64,000 nucleotides of DNA from Arcobacter iocasae (GCF_042214795.1 NZ_CP090177.1:186001-250000); one strand, 5' to 3'. Shown: positions 35,444 through 45,170, numbered from the stretch's first letter. Translations and numbers: made by a program. The notes: generated by a model from the sequence alone, not told the origin.

Positions 35444-36244
35444 CTATCCTTTTTGTATCTCTTTTGTATTTATTTTACTTTGCAAGAAATCACTTATTTG
35501 CATCAAACAAAAAGTAACAATAAATATCATCAAACCAGGGAAAAAACTTACCCACCAAGCAATATCAAGCACAGCTTTTCCATCACTTAACAAACTTCCC
35601 CAAGACATTTCAGGAGAATTAACCCCAAGTCCTAAAAAAGACAATCCAGACTCAGCCAAAATAGCCCCACCTACTCCAAAAGTAAATGAGATAAGAAAAA
35701 TAGGAGCTAAAAGTGGTGTAAAATATTTGAATACGATTTTAAGACTACTTACATTTGCAAGATTTAAAACCTTTATATAAGGTTTTGTACCAATAGAAAA
35801 GCTTTCACTTCTTATCATTCTTGCCATTCCCATCCAACCAGTTATTGAAATCACTATTATCAAGATGATTGATGAAGCTTGGATATAAGATACTAAAGCA
35901 AGTAATAAGAAAAATGTAGGAAAAGTCAAAAATAAATCAATAATTATGGTAATAGTTTTATCAACCTTACCCTTTAAATATCCAGCATTTATACCAATAA
36001 AAAGACCAAATATAGAAGATATGGCAGCGCTTAAAAACCCGATAATCAAAGAAGTTTGACCACCATTTAAGATTCTTGCAAATATATCTCTTCCTAATCT
36101 ATCTGTTCCCATTATATGGGATAAACTAGGAGCTTGTAATATTTTACTTGGATTTAATTCATAAGCAGATACAGTATAAAAAAGTGGCATAAAAAAAATA
36201 ATAGCTACAAAAAAAGCTAAAATATAAAATGCCACTTTATTCAT
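35444..36244 (-). CDS. ABC transporter permease, DppC/OppC type
   Basis: A 266-aa permease of the peptide/nickel ABC importer family. Features are the N-terminal SHIMGTDRLGRDIFARILNGGQTSLIIG stretch typical of DppC/OppC, about six membrane helices, and the EAA-type loop around ESFSIGTKPYIKVLNLANVS (about 145-165), which contacts the ATPase. The C-terminus has ILAESGLSFLGLGV and WWVSFFPGLMIFI. No DppB, DppA or ATPase partner is next to it, so it is either an orphan or the partner genes are elsewhere. It starts 1 nt after the rsmD stop (TAGTATG) and is therefore co-translated with rsmD. Confidence 0.85.
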   Translation of the reverse strand: MNKVAFYILAFFVAIIFFMPLFYTVSAYELNPSKILQAPSLSHIMGTDRLGRDIFARILNGGQTSLIIGFLSAAISSIFGLFIGINAGYLKGKVDKTITIIIDLFLTFPTFFLLLALVSYIQASSIILIIVISITGWMGMARMIRSESFSIGTKPYIKVLNLANVSSLKIVFKYFTPLLAPIFLISFTFGVGGAILAESGLSFLGLGVNSPEMSWGSLLSDGKAVLDIAWWVSFFPGLMIFIVTFCLMQISDFLQSKINTKEIQKG

Positions 36245-36245
36245 A

Positions 36246-36836
36246 CTAAGCTAGCCTAAAGTATGTAAGTGTAGTTTTACCAAACTTTTTAGACTTGCAT
36301 TTTTCAAATTTACCTAATACATCTGGAACTTCTACAGTTGAAACATGTTCAAAACATATCATTAGAATATTGTCATTTTCAATCTCTTTTACTAAGTCAA
36401 ATGATTTTTCATAAATATCTTCCATACCATCCCTATAATCAAAAGGAGGATCAATATAAACAATCAACTCATCACTAGAGTTTTTTAATGAATTTAAGAT
36501 AGCTGGTAACTGTACAAAAGTATCACCCATCATTGTTTGACATTTATTTATATCTATAGATTTACAATTGTTTACTAAGATATTATATGAACTTTTATTT
36601 AATTCTATAAAATAAGACTTTTTTACATCTCTTGAAACAGCTTCTAAGCCGATACTTCCGCTACCTGCAAAAGCTTCTATGAATACTTTATCAATAATAT
36701 CAAATTGAAGAACATTAAAAAATGATTCTTTAACTCTTGCTTTTGAACTTCTTGTTACATCTAAAGATGGAAGCTCTATCTTTTTGCCTTTGTATTTTCC
36801 GGCGATAATTTGTGTTGTTAATATATTTTTTTTCAT
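36246..36836 (-). CDS. rsmD: 16S rRNA (guanine(966)-N2)-methyltransferase RsmD
   Basis: A 196-aa RsmD-type methyltransferase. Signatures are IIAGKYKGKKIELP (N-terminus), TRSSKARVKESFFNVL, the SAM site FIEAFAGSGSIGLEAVSR (about residues 52-70), and the catalytic DPPF (VYIDPPFDYRD, about 125). It methylates G966 of 16S rRNA in the small subunit. It opens a short leftward operon with the permease and mntP. The 200-bp upstream gap (36837-37041) is AT-rich with no coding signal; it must hold promoters for rsmD and for the rightward gene at 37048. Confidence 0.9.
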   Translation of the reverse strand: MKKNILTTQIIAGKYKGKKIELPSLDVTRSSKARVKESFFNVLQFDIIDKVFIEAFAGSGSIGLEAVSRDVKKSYFIELNKSSYNILVNNCKSIDINKCQTMMGDTFVQLPAILNSLKNSSDELIVYIDPPFDYRDGMEDIYEKSFDLVKEIENDNILMICFEHVSTVEVPDVLGKFEKCKSKKFGKTTLTYFRLA

Positions 36837-37047
36837 TACTCTTCTACTAATTTTTTGTAATTATAGTTAAATATTGTTGAGGGTTTGATTTGGATAGAGA
36901 TTATTTTATTAAATAATATATATAATTATTTTCAATGCTTTAAATTAGTTTAAATTATATGAATTTAACTATTTTATTATTCTATTGATATATTTAAATT
37001 TCTTTTTGTGATGTAAAATATATGTATACATTTGTAAAGGATTGATT

Positions 37048-37902
37048 ATGTTTATTTATACAAGAGACACTGAAAGTAATTTAGTTGCACAAAACTCGGT
37101 AGATACTTATTCTCAAGATAAAAGTAAATACAAAAATGAAAAACAAGACACAAGTGATTTTCAAACTACTTTAGACAAAGAACAAAACAAAGCAGATAAG
37201 GCTAACACGCGAACAGATGAAGAAATATTAGCAAATATGAAAAAACTTGTTGAAGATATTAAATCAGTTATGCAAACTGGTATGACTAAAGATGAAATAA
37301 AGATGTTAGAAGAGATGGTTCAAGATATTAAAAAGAAAATGAAAGAAAGAAGTCTTACTAAAGAAGAATTAAATGATATGATGGATGAGATAGAGAGAAG
37401 AATTAGAGAATTTAAATTAAAACTTACAGGACAATCTATCACAAAAGCAGAAGATGTAAAAGAGATGAATGAGAAACCATCAAGTGATGATATTAGTTCT
37501 AGAATTGAAAAAGCAGAAAAAGATATAAAAGGATTTAGTACACATTTAGAAAAAAAAGATAGTGAAAAAATTATTGAAGAAATAAAATCAATACTAAGAA
37601 CAGGTATATCACCTGAAGAAGTAAAAGCATTTGAAACATTGCTTGAGAGAATTAAAGATAAGTTAAAAGATAAAAATTATGATAAAAATGAACTAACAAA
37701 AATGATAGAAGAACTTCAAGAAAAAGTATCAAATTTCAAAAATCACATGGCAGGAGAGGCTGTATTTAAAGCAGAAGATGCCCTAAAAGAAGCAAAATCA
37801 AATCTCAGTATAGAAGAAGTAGAAACTGCTCATAATATTGTTGCTACCAATCAATCACATAATCAATTGGAGTTTTTACAAAGAATTAAAAAGTCTCAAT
37901 AA
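37048..37902 (+). CDS. Unknown coiled-coil protein with an internal duplication
   Basis: A 284-aa hydrophilic, Lys/Glu-rich helical protein that I do not recognise. It contains two tandem copies of an about 80-residue unit: IKSVMQTGMTKDEIKMLEEM...LTGQSITKAEDVKE (about 70-140), and IKSILRTGISPEEVKAFETL...MAGEAVFKAEDALKE (about 175-250). They align without gaps through the D/E-E-hydrophobic pattern. No signal peptide or membrane segment is present, so it is likely cytoplasmic. The ATG at 37048 has AAAGG 7 nt upstream; a TTG at 37042 is less likely. The repeat unit suggests a helical bundle or a scaffolding role. Confidence 0.75.
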   Translation: MFIYTRDTESNLVAQNSVDTYSQDKSKYKNEKQDTSDFQTTLDKEQNKADKANTRTDEEILANMKKLVEDIKSVMQTGMTKDEIKMLEEMVQDIKKKMKERSLTKEELNDMMDEIERRIREFKLKLTGQSITKAEDVKEMNEKPSSDDISSRIEKAEKDIKGFSTHLEKKDSEKIIEEIKSILRTGISPEEVKAFETLLERIKDKLKDKNYDKNELTKMIEELQEKVSNFKNHMAGEAVFKAEDALKEAKSNLSIEEVETAHNIVATNQSHNQLEFLQRIKKSQ

Positions 37903-37959
37903 AAATAATTCCTGTAAAATATATTTTTGTTATAATAAATCAAAAATATTGGATTTATC

Positions 37960-38772
37960 ATGAATATACCAAAACTTATATATGGAACTGCCTGGAAAAA
38001 AGATGAAACAGCAAGATTAGTTGAACTTGCTGTAAAAAGTGGATTTAGAGCTATAGATACAGCTTGCCAACCAAGACACTATAATGAAAAAGGTATTGGT
38101 GATGCTTTGCAAAACCTTTATAAAGAAGGTTTTAAAAGAGAAGAGATATTTTTAGAAACAAAATTCACCCCAAAAGATGGACAAGATTTAAATAATATTC
38201 CTTATAATCCAGAAGATCCTTTAGAAAAACAAATTTTAGACTCATTTGAAGTAAGCCTTAAAAATCTTCAAACAACATATCTTGACTCTTATATTCTGCA
38301 CTCGCCTATTTTCCCTTTTATTCATTTGATGAAAGTTTGGAAAATTTTTGAAAGATTTTATGAACAAGGAAAAACTAAAAATATCGGTATAAGCAATTGT
38401 TACGATATAAGAGTATTAAAAGCTTTATATAAAGAAGCAAAGATAAAGCCAACAATACTTCAAAATAGATTTTATAAAGATAGTGATTATGACAAAGATA
38501 TAAGAGAGTTTTGCAAAGAAAACAATATAACTTATCTTGGGTTTTGGACACTTAGTGCAAATCCCCATATTTTAGGTTCAGAAGAAGTTATAAATTTAGC
38601 AAAAAAATACAAAAAAACTCAAGCACAGATTTTTTATAGATTTTTAACACAAATTGGGGTTACCCCACTAAATGGAACAACATCACAAGAACATATGATA
38701 GAAGATTTGGATATTTTTTCTTTTGAGTTGGAAGAAAGTGATATAAAAATAATATCAACTTTTATAAACTAA
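37960..38772 (+). CDS. Aldo/keto reductase family protein
   Basis: A 270-aa TIM-barrel aldo/keto reductase. Catalytic residues are visible: Asp in AIDTACQPRHYNEKGIG (about 34-50, Asp and Tyr), Lys in FLETKFTPKDG (about 66), and His in DSYILHSPI (about 112). The NADP-binding region includes FGFWTLSANP-like and QAQIFYRFLTQIGVTPLNGT near the C-terminus. It reduces an aldehyde or ketone; the substrate is not determinable. It is a single gene ending in a palindromic terminator. Confidence 0.88.
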   Translation: MNIPKLIYGTAWKKDETARLVELAVKSGFRAIDTACQPRHYNEKGIGDALQNLYKEGFKREEIFLETKFTPKDGQDLNNIPYNPEDPLEKQILDSFEVSLKNLQTTYLDSYILHSPIFPFIHLMKVWKIFERFYEQGKTKNIGISNCYDIRVLKALYKEAKIKPTILQNRFYKDSDYDKDIREFCKENNITYLGFWTLSANPHILGSEEVINLAKKYKKTQAQIFYRFLTQIGVTPLNGTTSQEHMIEDLDIFSFELEESDIKIISTFIN

Positions 38773-38796
38773 TAAATGAAGTTAACTTCATTTATT
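38771..38796. terminator. Bidirectional palindromic terminator
   Basis: A perfect palindrome, AATAAATGAAGTT joined directly to AACTTCATTTATT, lies between the convergent aldo/keto reductase and rny genes. Confidence 0.7.
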
Positions 38797-40342
38797 ATCT
38801 TGCGTAAGATTCTGCTCTTAACTCTCTAATTACATTTACTTTTATCTCACCTGGATATTGAACTTTTTGTTCAATCTCTTCGGCGATTTCACTTGCTAGC
38901 AATATAGCTTCATCATCATTTACAAGTTCAGCTTTTACTATTACTCTCACTTCTCTTCCTGCATTAATTGCAAAGGCATTTATAACGCCTTTTTTAGATG
39001 TTGAGATATTTTCTACTTCTTCTACTCTTTTTAGGAAGCTTTCAAGTACTTCTCTTCTAGCTCCTGGTCTTGCTGCACTTAGTGCATCTGCAGCACAAAC
39101 AGCGGCACTTTCTACATTTATAGGTTCTTCATGTCCATGGTGAGCATAAATAGAATTGATTACTGTTGCTGGTTCATCATATCTTCTACACATCTCTGCA
39201 CCTAAATCCACATGAGATCCAGGTAAGTCATGAGTCAATGCTTTACCAATATCGTGTAAAAGCCCTGCTCTTCTAGCTAAAATAGCATCTCCACCCATTT
39301 GAGAAGCTAATAGTCCTGCAAGATGTGCAACTTCTAGGGTATGTTTAAGTGCATTTTGTCCATATGAAGCTCTATATCTCAATCTTCCTACTAAAATAGT
39401 AAGTTCAGGGTGCATAGATTTGATTCCTAATTCCATTACAACATCTTCACCCTCTTTTAACATATTTTTGTCAAATTCAGTTTTTACTTTGTTGTAAATC
39501 TCTTCTATTCTTGCTGGTTGGATTCTTCCATCTTCCAACAACTCTTCAATAGTTTTTGTGGCAATTGCCCGTCTGTAAAGATTAAAAGAAGAGATAGTAA
39601 TAGTGTTTGGAGTATCATCAATAATAATATCAACACCTAAAAGCATCTCTAGTGCTTTTATATTTCTTCCTTCTTTACCAATAATTTTACCTTTTGTTTC
39701 TTCATCATTTATTGGAATATTGTTTATAAGTCTTTCAGCTGCAAATTCCCCTGCATATCTGGTTACTGCATGAGAAAGCATATTATTTATCTCTTTTTTA
39801 GCGTTATCTTCTGCTATTTTATATTTTTTTCTAAACAGTGAAGCGATTTTTGCCCTAGAATCTTCTTCTACTTTTTCAAGCATCAATTCTCTTGCTTCTT
39901 CAACAGTTAATCCAGATGCATTTTCTAAAATCTTTAAAGTTTTTAAAATATTTTCTTCATAAGTTTTACTTTGTTTTTGTAGTCCTTCTTTTAATGAAGC
40001 AATTTTTTTATTGTTTTCAACTATTTCTTCTTTTTCTTTTTTGATAGCTTGAAGTTCTGATTCTAAATGATGATTTAACTCTTTTTCTTTTCTTTCGATT
40101 TTACAGAACATCTCATCATATTCTCTTTTGGCACTTTTAAATTCCCTTTCGTAATCTCGCTTTGCCTTTAATTGTGCATCTTTTAAGATAACTTCAGCCT
40201 CATGTTCTATAACATTGGCTTTAGCTTTTGCTTGCTCAATATAAATATCAATTTTTGCTTTATTTATCTTTTTAATCACGAAAAATGTAATTGCTGAAGC
40301 AAGAATAGCAACTACAAATCCTTCTATAAGTAACATATCCAT
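38795..40342 (-). CDS. rny: Ribonuclease Y
   Basis: RNase Y, 515 aa (the family usually has about 515-520). It has one N-terminal membrane helix (about 3-23), a long coiled coil (30-190), a KH domain with the GKIIGKEGRNIKALEMLLG signature (about 216-236), and an HD domain with LLHDIGKAL (about 356-364) followed by a second His-rich segment (YAHHGHEEP). It is a membrane-tethered endonuclease that starts mRNA decay in the bacteria that have it. It follows the 5-FTHF cyclo-ligase gene by 11 nt and is likely cotranscribed with it. Confidence 0.95.
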   Translation of the reverse strand: MDMLLIEGFVVAILASAITFFVIKKINKAKIDIYIEQAKAKANVIEHEAEVILKDAQLKAKRDYEREFKSAKREYDEMFCKIERKEKELNHHLESELQAIKKEKEEIVENNKKIASLKEGLQKQSKTYEENILKTLKILENASGLTVEEARELMLEKVEEDSRAKIASLFRKKYKIAEDNAKKEINNMLSHAVTRYAGEFAAERLINNIPINDEETKGKIIGKEGRNIKALEMLLGVDIIIDDTPNTITISSFNLYRRAIATKTIEELLEDGRIQPARIEEIYNKVKTEFDKNMLKEGEDVVMELGIKSMHPELTILVGRLRYRASYGQNALKHTLEVAHLAGLLASQMGGDAILARRAGLLHDIGKALTHDLPGSHVDLGAEMCRRYDEPATVINSIYAHHGHEEPINVESAAVCAADALSAARPGARREVLESFLKRVEEVENISTSKKGVINAFAINAGREVRVIVKAELVNDDEAILLASEIAEEIEQKVQYPGEIKVNVIRELRAESYAR

Positions 40343-40353
40343 ATTATGACCTT

Positions 40354-40896
40354 TTATCTTTTACTAGAAATTATTATATCAGCTTGAATATCGTAGTTAT
40401 TACTTAAAATTTTTGCAGTCTTACAAAGTTTTCTTTGAGTAAAAAGAATTGTTGGCTTGTAGTTTAGTTTATAAAAAAACCTATCATACATGCCTTTTCC
40501 GAAACCAATTCTTTTATTTAGTCCATCAATCCCCACAACAGGAACTATTGCTAAATCTATTTTAACATTAGCAAAAGAATTATTAGGCTCTTTTATACCA
40601 AATTTTTTAGTTTTTAAAGGCAGTCTGTATTTGACTACTTTAAAACTAAGCCCTTCCATATATGGTACAAAAACTTGAACTTTTTTTTCTCTTCTTAATC
40701 TTTTTATCAAAGGATATATATCCACTTCTAAGTCAAGGGGAATATATAATAAAACATTCTTTTTTTTTAATTCACAAATAGTTTTATATATCTCATCTAC
40801 TATTTTTTTATCTTTATAACACTTTGTAAATCTACTAACAAATTTTAATTTTTTAATACACGATTTTCTAAAATCACTCTTGTGATTTTCTAACAT
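40354..40896 (-). CDS. 5-formyltetrahydrofolate cyclo-ligase
   Basis: A 180-aa 5-FTHF cyclo-ligase (YgfA/MTHFS family). It converts 5-formyl-THF to 5,10-methenyl-THF using ATP. The signature region is the ATP/Mg loop GIDGLNKRIGFGKGMYDRFF (about 122-142), and the earlier LYIPLDLEVDIYPLIKRL segment fits the substrate pocket. The usual N-terminal RK...R motif is present as KSDFRKSCIKKLK. It shares a transcript with rny, which follows on the minus strand; its start is divergent from the TlpA-like gene, separated by 60 nt. Confidence 0.85.
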   Translation of the reverse strand: MLENHKSDFRKSCIKKLKFVSRFTKCYKDKKIVDEIYKTICELKKKNVLLYIPLDLEVDIYPLIKRLRREKKVQVFVPYMEGLSFKVVKYRLPLKTKKFGIKEPNNSFANVKIDLAIVPVVGIDGLNKRIGFGKGMYDRFFYKLNYKPTILFTQRKLCKTAKILSNNYDIQADIIISSKR

Positions 40897-40955
40897 ATTT
40901 AAGCCTTAGTTAGCTAAAATTCTTAGCTTCAAATATTTTACCAAAAGGAATTAAA

Positions 40956-41498
40956 ATGCAGTTTAAAAAAATAGCATTTTTAACATTTTTTATAACAATA
41001 TTTTTTGCAGCGTGTGGCTCAGATAATTCAAAAAATGATAAAAAAGCAGAAAATGTAGAAGTAAAAGATTTCAGACTTACTACTACAGATGCTCAAACAC
41101 TCAATATAAAAAAGCTAAATGATGGCTTTGCTTTCCAAGAATACAATGGAAAAGCCGTACTTGTGAACTTTTTTGCAACTTGGTGTATGCCTTGTAAAGC
41201 TGAAATTCCAAATTTGATTCATCTAAAAGATAAATACAAAAATGACTTAGAAATAGTTTCTGTTTTATTAGAAGATAATAAACCAAATAATGAAGTAAAA
41301 GATTTCGTAAATGAGTACAATATTAATTATGTTGTAACAAATTCAAAACAAAATGCGACATTTGCAGATGCAGTTGGTGGAGTTAAAGCAATTCCAACTA
41401 TGTTTTTATATGACAAAAAAGGAAAGCTTGTTCAAACTTATGTAGGAATAGTTCCAGAAGAGATGATAGATGTTGATATCCAAAAGGCAATAAAATAG
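40956..41498 (+). CDS. TlpA-like thioredoxin-fold lipoprotein
   Basis: A 180-aa periplasmic thiol-disulfide oxidoreductase. It starts with a lipoprotein signal whose lipobox is FFAAC (Cys at residue 20), then a thioredoxin fold with the active site ATWCMPCKAE (about 70-79) and the cis-Pro near AIPTMFLY. TlpA/ResA-like proteins reduce c-type cytochrome or other periplasmic thiols. It lies directly before ftsY with the stop and start codons touching (TAGATG), so the two are co-translated. The link with ftsY is conserved-looking but has no obvious functional meaning. Confidence 0.88.
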   Translation: MQFKKIAFLTFFITIFFAACGSDNSKNDKKAENVEVKDFRLTTTDAQTLNIKKLNDGFAFQEYNGKAVLVNFFATWCMPCKAEIPNLIHLKDKYKNDLEIVSVLLEDNKPNNEVKDFVNEYNINYVVTNSKQNATFADAVGGVKAIPTMFLYDKKGKLVQTYVGIVPEEMIDVDIQKAIK

Positions 41499-42431
41499 AT
41501 GTTTAGTTTTTTTAAAAAAGATAAAAAAGAGGAAACAATTGAAGAGAAAGAAGAGAATAAAAGTTTCCTTTCTTCTGCCTTATCAAAAACATTTGAAAAT
41601 ATAAAATCAGTAGTTCCTCAAAAAAAAGAGAAAATCTCTTTTGAAGATATAGAAGAGTTGCTTATTGAAGCTGATATGGATTATTCTATTATCGAAAAAG
41701 CTATGGATGGACTTCCTGAGATGATAAATAGAAAGCAACTAAGACATAGACTTGTTATGCTTTTCGAACATGCGCCTGATGTTAATATGGAAAATCTACC
41801 CTCACCTTTTGTTCAACTTATCATTGGAGTTAATGGAGCAGGTAAAACGACAACCATTGCAAAACTTGCAAATTTATACAAAAAAGACAATAAGTCAGTT
41901 ATTTTAGGAGCTGGAGATACTTTTAGAGCAGCTGCTATTGAGCAACTATCTATTTGGGCTGATAAATTAGAAGTTCCTATTATAAAAACAAAACAAGGAC
42001 ATGATCCAAGTGCAGTTGCATATGATACTATCTCTTCTGCCGTTGCTAAAAATATTGATAATGTTATAATTGATACAGCAGGAAGATTACAAACTCAAAC
42101 AAACCTATCAAATGAGTTAAAAAAGATAGTAAAAGTTTGTAACAAAGCAAAAGAAGGAGCTCCGCACCAAAAGCTTATGATTCTTGATGGAACACAAGGT
42201 AATACTGCAATTGAGCAAGCAAAAGCTTTCAATGAAATGGTTGGAGTTGATGGTATTATTGTAACAAAACTTGATGGAACAGCAAAAGGTGGAGCACTAT
42301 TTTCTATCTCAAATAGATTAGAACTTCCAATTTTTTATATTGGTGTTGGTGAAACAATGAATGATTTAGTTGAGTTCTCTCCTGATAATTTTGTAGATTC
42401 ATTATTGGATGAAATATATATTTCAGAATAA
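41499..42431 (+). CDS. ftsY: Signal recognition particle receptor FtsY
   Basis: FtsY, 310 aa. It has the short acidic/basic N-terminal segment (FKKDKKEETIEEKEENK) rather than the long A domain of enterobacteria. The NG domain shows GVNGAGKTTTIAKLA (G1, about 110-124), DTFRAAAIEQLSIW, DTAGRLQT (G3) and TKLDGTAKGGALF (G4). It is the membrane receptor for the SRP and delivers ribosome-nascent chains to SecYEG. Start and stop positions are unambiguous. Confidence 0.95.
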   Translation: MFSFFKKDKKEETIEEKEENKSFLSSALSKTFENIKSVVPQKKEKISFEDIEELLIEADMDYSIIEKAMDGLPEMINRKQLRHRLVMLFEHAPDVNMENLPSPFVQLIIGVNGAGKTTTIAKLANLYKKDNKSVILGAGDTFRAAAIEQLSIWADKLEVPIIKTKQGHDPSAVAYDTISSAVAKNIDNVIIDTAGRLQTQTNLSNELKKIVKVCNKAKEGAPHQKLMILDGTQGNTAIEQAKAFNEMVGVDGIIVTKLDGTAKGGALFSISNRLELPIFYIGVGETMNDLVEFSPDNFVDSLLDEIYISE

Positions 42432-42453
42432 ATCATAATAAAAAGGAAATACC

Positions 42454-43338
42454 TTGGATATATTAAAATCAAAGTCAAACAAGTATTTTCTTTTTATATC
42501 CTTGCTTGCTTTAGTTTTAGTATCTTTTATCTTTTATATCTTGCTAAATATCAATAATCAAAAAAAACTAATATCAAATCTTGAAAATTCTTTAGCAATA
42601 ACTAAAAATTTATTAGAAGAGGAAAAAAGATATGCCCTTTCTTTATCAATTTTAATTTCACAAGATGAAGAGCTTATAAATGCCTATGAAATCAATAACC
42701 GAAAAAAAGCCTTTGATATAGTAAATAAAAAAATAAATGGACTTAAAAAACTTCAAAATAGTCTTTTTGAAGTACAAATTCATACAAAAGAGTTAAATAC
42801 CTATCTTAGAAGTTGGGATTTTTCAAAAAAAGATATTCCATTATCATCTTTTAGAGAAGGTTTAGTCAAAGTAAAAAAAGAAAATAAACCTTTAGTCTCT
42901 ATTGAATTAGGTAAAAGATTAAATATTAAAGCTATTTCTCCTATACTAAGAGATGGCAAATTTATAGGTTCTATTGAAGTAATTATTGGTTTTGATTATT
43001 TAGAAAAAGAGTTAAAAGACAAAGGCTATAGCCTAGATATTTTACTAAATAATAAATATCTAAATATCGCAACAACACTAAAAAATAATCCAAAAATTGG
43101 TGAATTTACTTTAGTAAATAAAAAAACACTTAATACAAATTTTAATACAAATACACTAGAAGATTATGGATATTTTACAGATGATGATAATGCTTTTAGC
43201 TATTTTACCTATTATTCACTCAATAGAGAAAAGCTTGGATATTTTATTATTTCATTAAAAAATAGTTCAAAGCTTCAATTAAATAATAATTATGAAAACA
43301 GATATATTAATACAAATAGTAAGGTAATAATTCAATGA
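42454..43338 (+). CDS. Standalone periplasmic Cache-type sensor protein
   Basis: A 294-aa protein with one N-terminal membrane helix (about 12-30) and a periplasmic double-Cache-like domain. The marker LRSWDFSKKDIPLSSFREGLVKVKKEN (about 112-139), then IELGKRLNIKAISPILRDGKFIGSIEVIIGF, is the pattern of ligand-binding heads of many epsilonproteobacterial chemoreceptors. Unlike those it has no HAMP, kinase or MCP output domain. The start is TTG (42454) with AAAGGAAA upstream. It overlaps the response regulator by 4 nt, so it is probably an accessory sensor for the adjacent two-component pair. Confidence 0.75.
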   Translation: MDILKSKSNKYFLFISLLALVLVSFIFYILLNINNQKKLISNLENSLAITKNLLEEEKRYALSLSILISQDEELINAYEINNRKKAFDIVNKKINGLKKLQNSLFEVQIHTKELNTYLRSWDFSKKDIPLSSFREGLVKVKKENKPLVSIELGKRLNIKAISPILRDGKFIGSIEVIIGFDYLEKELKDKGYSLDILLNNKYLNIATTLKNNPKIGEFTLVNKKTLNTNFNTNTLEDYGYFTDDDNAFSYFTYYSLNREKLGYFIISLKNSSKLQLNNNYENRYINTNSKVIIQ

Positions 43339-43997
43339 ATATACTTTTATTAGAAGATGATTTTGATTATAAAATAAGTATCAAAGAGTATTTAGAATCA
43401 CTTGATTATAAAGTAGATGATTTTGAAAATGGAGAAGAAGCACTAAATGCAATTTATGAAAAAAATTATCATCTTTTGATTTTAGATATAAAAGTTCCAA
43501 ATTTAAGTGGCTATGATTTGGTTAGAACTTTAAAAAAAGATGAAAAAAATATTCCAGTGATTTTCATCACTTCATTAACTGATATAAATAATCTAAGTAT
43601 GGGTTATGAACTAGGATGCAATGATTATATAAAAAAACCTTTTTCATTAAAAGAGTTAAAATATAGAGTTGAGCAAGTAGTAAAATCAGTCTATTTTAAT
43701 GCCAATGAAAATATTCTCAAACTTACTGAAGAGTTTTATTACAATACTAATAAAATGGAACTTCTAAGAAAAACAGAAGTCATAAACTTAACAAAAAAAG
43801 AGCATGAAGTGATTTTTTCTCTTTTAACTCATAAAAGCCAATTTGTAACCTTTGACACCCTAAGAGAAGAGGTTTGGGATAATAAATATATAAATGAATC
43901 TGATATTCGAGTATGCATAAAAAATATACGAGCAAAAACCTCTAAAACATTTATTTTAAATCAAAGAGGACTAGGATATAAGATTGTTAGAGATTAA
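43335..43997 (+). CDS. OmpR-family response regulator
   Basis: A 220-aa response regulator. The receiver domain carries the acidic pocket (LLEDDFD), the phospho-acceptor Asp in LLILDIKVP (about 52), Thr/Ser in VIFITSL and Lys in YIKKPF. The OmpR/PhoB winged-helix domain (about 125-220) ends in the recognition region SDIRVCIKNIRAKTSKTFILNQRGLGYKIVRD. It is flanked by the Cache sensor (4-nt overlap) and a histidine kinase (14-nt overlap), so all three are translated together. A natural target is the tsdA-like gene just downstream. Confidence 0.93.
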   Translation: MNILLLEDDFDYKISIKEYLESLDYKVDDFENGEEALNAIYEKNYHLLILDIKVPNLSGYDLVRTLKKDEKNIPVIFITSLTDINNLSMGYELGCNDYIKKPFSLKELKYRVEQVVKSVYFNANENILKLTEEFYYNTNKMELLRKTEVINLTKKEHEVIFSLLTHKSQFVTFDTLREEVWDNKYINESDIRVCIKNIRAKTSKTFILNQRGLGYKIVRD

Positions 43998-45117
43998 TAC
44001 AAAAAATTATATTTTAAAACTAGCCCTTGGTTACTCTTTTTTGATTATTATTCTTATTTGTATACCTGCATATTTTTATACACAAAGTGAACTTCAAACT
44101 TATAAATATAACCAAGATAAACTCTTAGATATACACACTTCAAATATCCAAAGAAGTATAAGTGACTTCTCTGATTCTAAAAGCGATATTTTTAACTTTC
44201 CAAAATCTTTTAGTTTTGATAGCTTTTTATTTAATAAAAATAACCAATTAATCTACTCTACAACAAATAAAGCCCTTGATATAAATAAACCACATCAACT
44301 TATAAAAAAAGTATCACTGAGCCCAAATAGGCTAAATGCAGACTATCTTATTGTCACAAAAGTGTTTACTTATGAAGAAATTTATATAAAAATGTCTCTT
44401 TTAACTCTTATACTTGGCATATTTATTTTTATATCTTTGTTTTTAATTTTAAAACAAAGCATTACTCCATACAAAAAAGCAAATGACTATCTTGATGCTT
44501 TTTTTAATGATGCAATGCATGAACTAAAAACACCCCTTGGAGTAATACAATTAAATCTTGAAATGCTTCAAGAAAAACAAAAAGACTCAAAGGAGATATC
44601 GCGCTGTTTAAATGGGCTAAAAAACCTTCTTTTTGTATATGAAGATATAGAATATCTAATAAAAAATAAAAGAATAACTTTTACAAAAGAAGAGTTAGAT
44701 TTATCTTTGTTTTTAAAACAAAGAGTTGAATTATTTGAAAGTTTAGCAAAATCAAAAAATATCACTTTTGATTTAGATATAGAAGATAATTTATTTATCT
44801 TTATAAATCGTGCTCAAATACAAAGAATAATAGACAACACCCTTTCAAATGCAATTAAATACTCTAAAGAAAACAAAAGAATAATTATAAAACTAAAAAA
44901 AGAAGCTCAAATCATACTTTGTATTCAAGACTTTGGAAAAGGGATAATTGATACTTCTACAATATTCAATAGATACTATAGGGAAGACACTATAAAAGGT
45001 GGCTTTGGTATTGGATTAAATATTGTAAAAAACATTTGTGAAGAAAATGATATAAAAATAGAAGTAATATCAAAACTAGAAGAAGGTAGTACTTTTACAT
45101 ATTTCTTTAAATATTAA
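43984..45117 (+). CDS. Sensor histidine kinase
   Basis: A 377-aa membrane kinase. It has two transmembrane helices (about 12-32 and 136-158), a short 100-residue periplasmic part without a Cache domain, HisKA with the phospho-acceptor His in MHELKTPLGVIQLNLEML (about residue 179), and a HATPase_c domain with N-box NTLSNAIKYSKENK, DFGKGI and GGFGIGLNIVKNI. The TTG start at 43984 overlaps the regulator stop. The small periplasmic part suggests the separate Cache protein provides ligand sensing. Confidence 0.92.
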   Translation: MLEINTKNYILKLALGYSFLIIILICIPAYFYTQSELQTYKYNQDKLLDIHTSNIQRSISDFSDSKSDIFNFPKSFSFDSFLFNKNNQLIYSTTNKALDINKPHQLIKKVSLSPNRLNADYLIVTKVFTYEEIYIKMSLLTLILGIFIFISLFLILKQSITPYKKANDYLDAFFNDAMHELKTPLGVIQLNLEMLQEKQKDSKEISRCLNGLKNLLFVYEDIEYLIKNKRITFTKEELDLSLFLKQRVELFESLAKSKNITFDLDIEDNLFIFINRAQIQRIIDNTLSNAIKYSKENKRIIIKLKKEAQIILCIQDFGKGIIDTSTIFNRYYREDTIKGGFGIGLNIVKNICEENDIKIEVISKLEEGSTFTYFFKY

Positions 45118-45170
45118 CCTTTCCTTAATATATATATTTAAAAACAAACTTTATACTTACATTCAATTGT

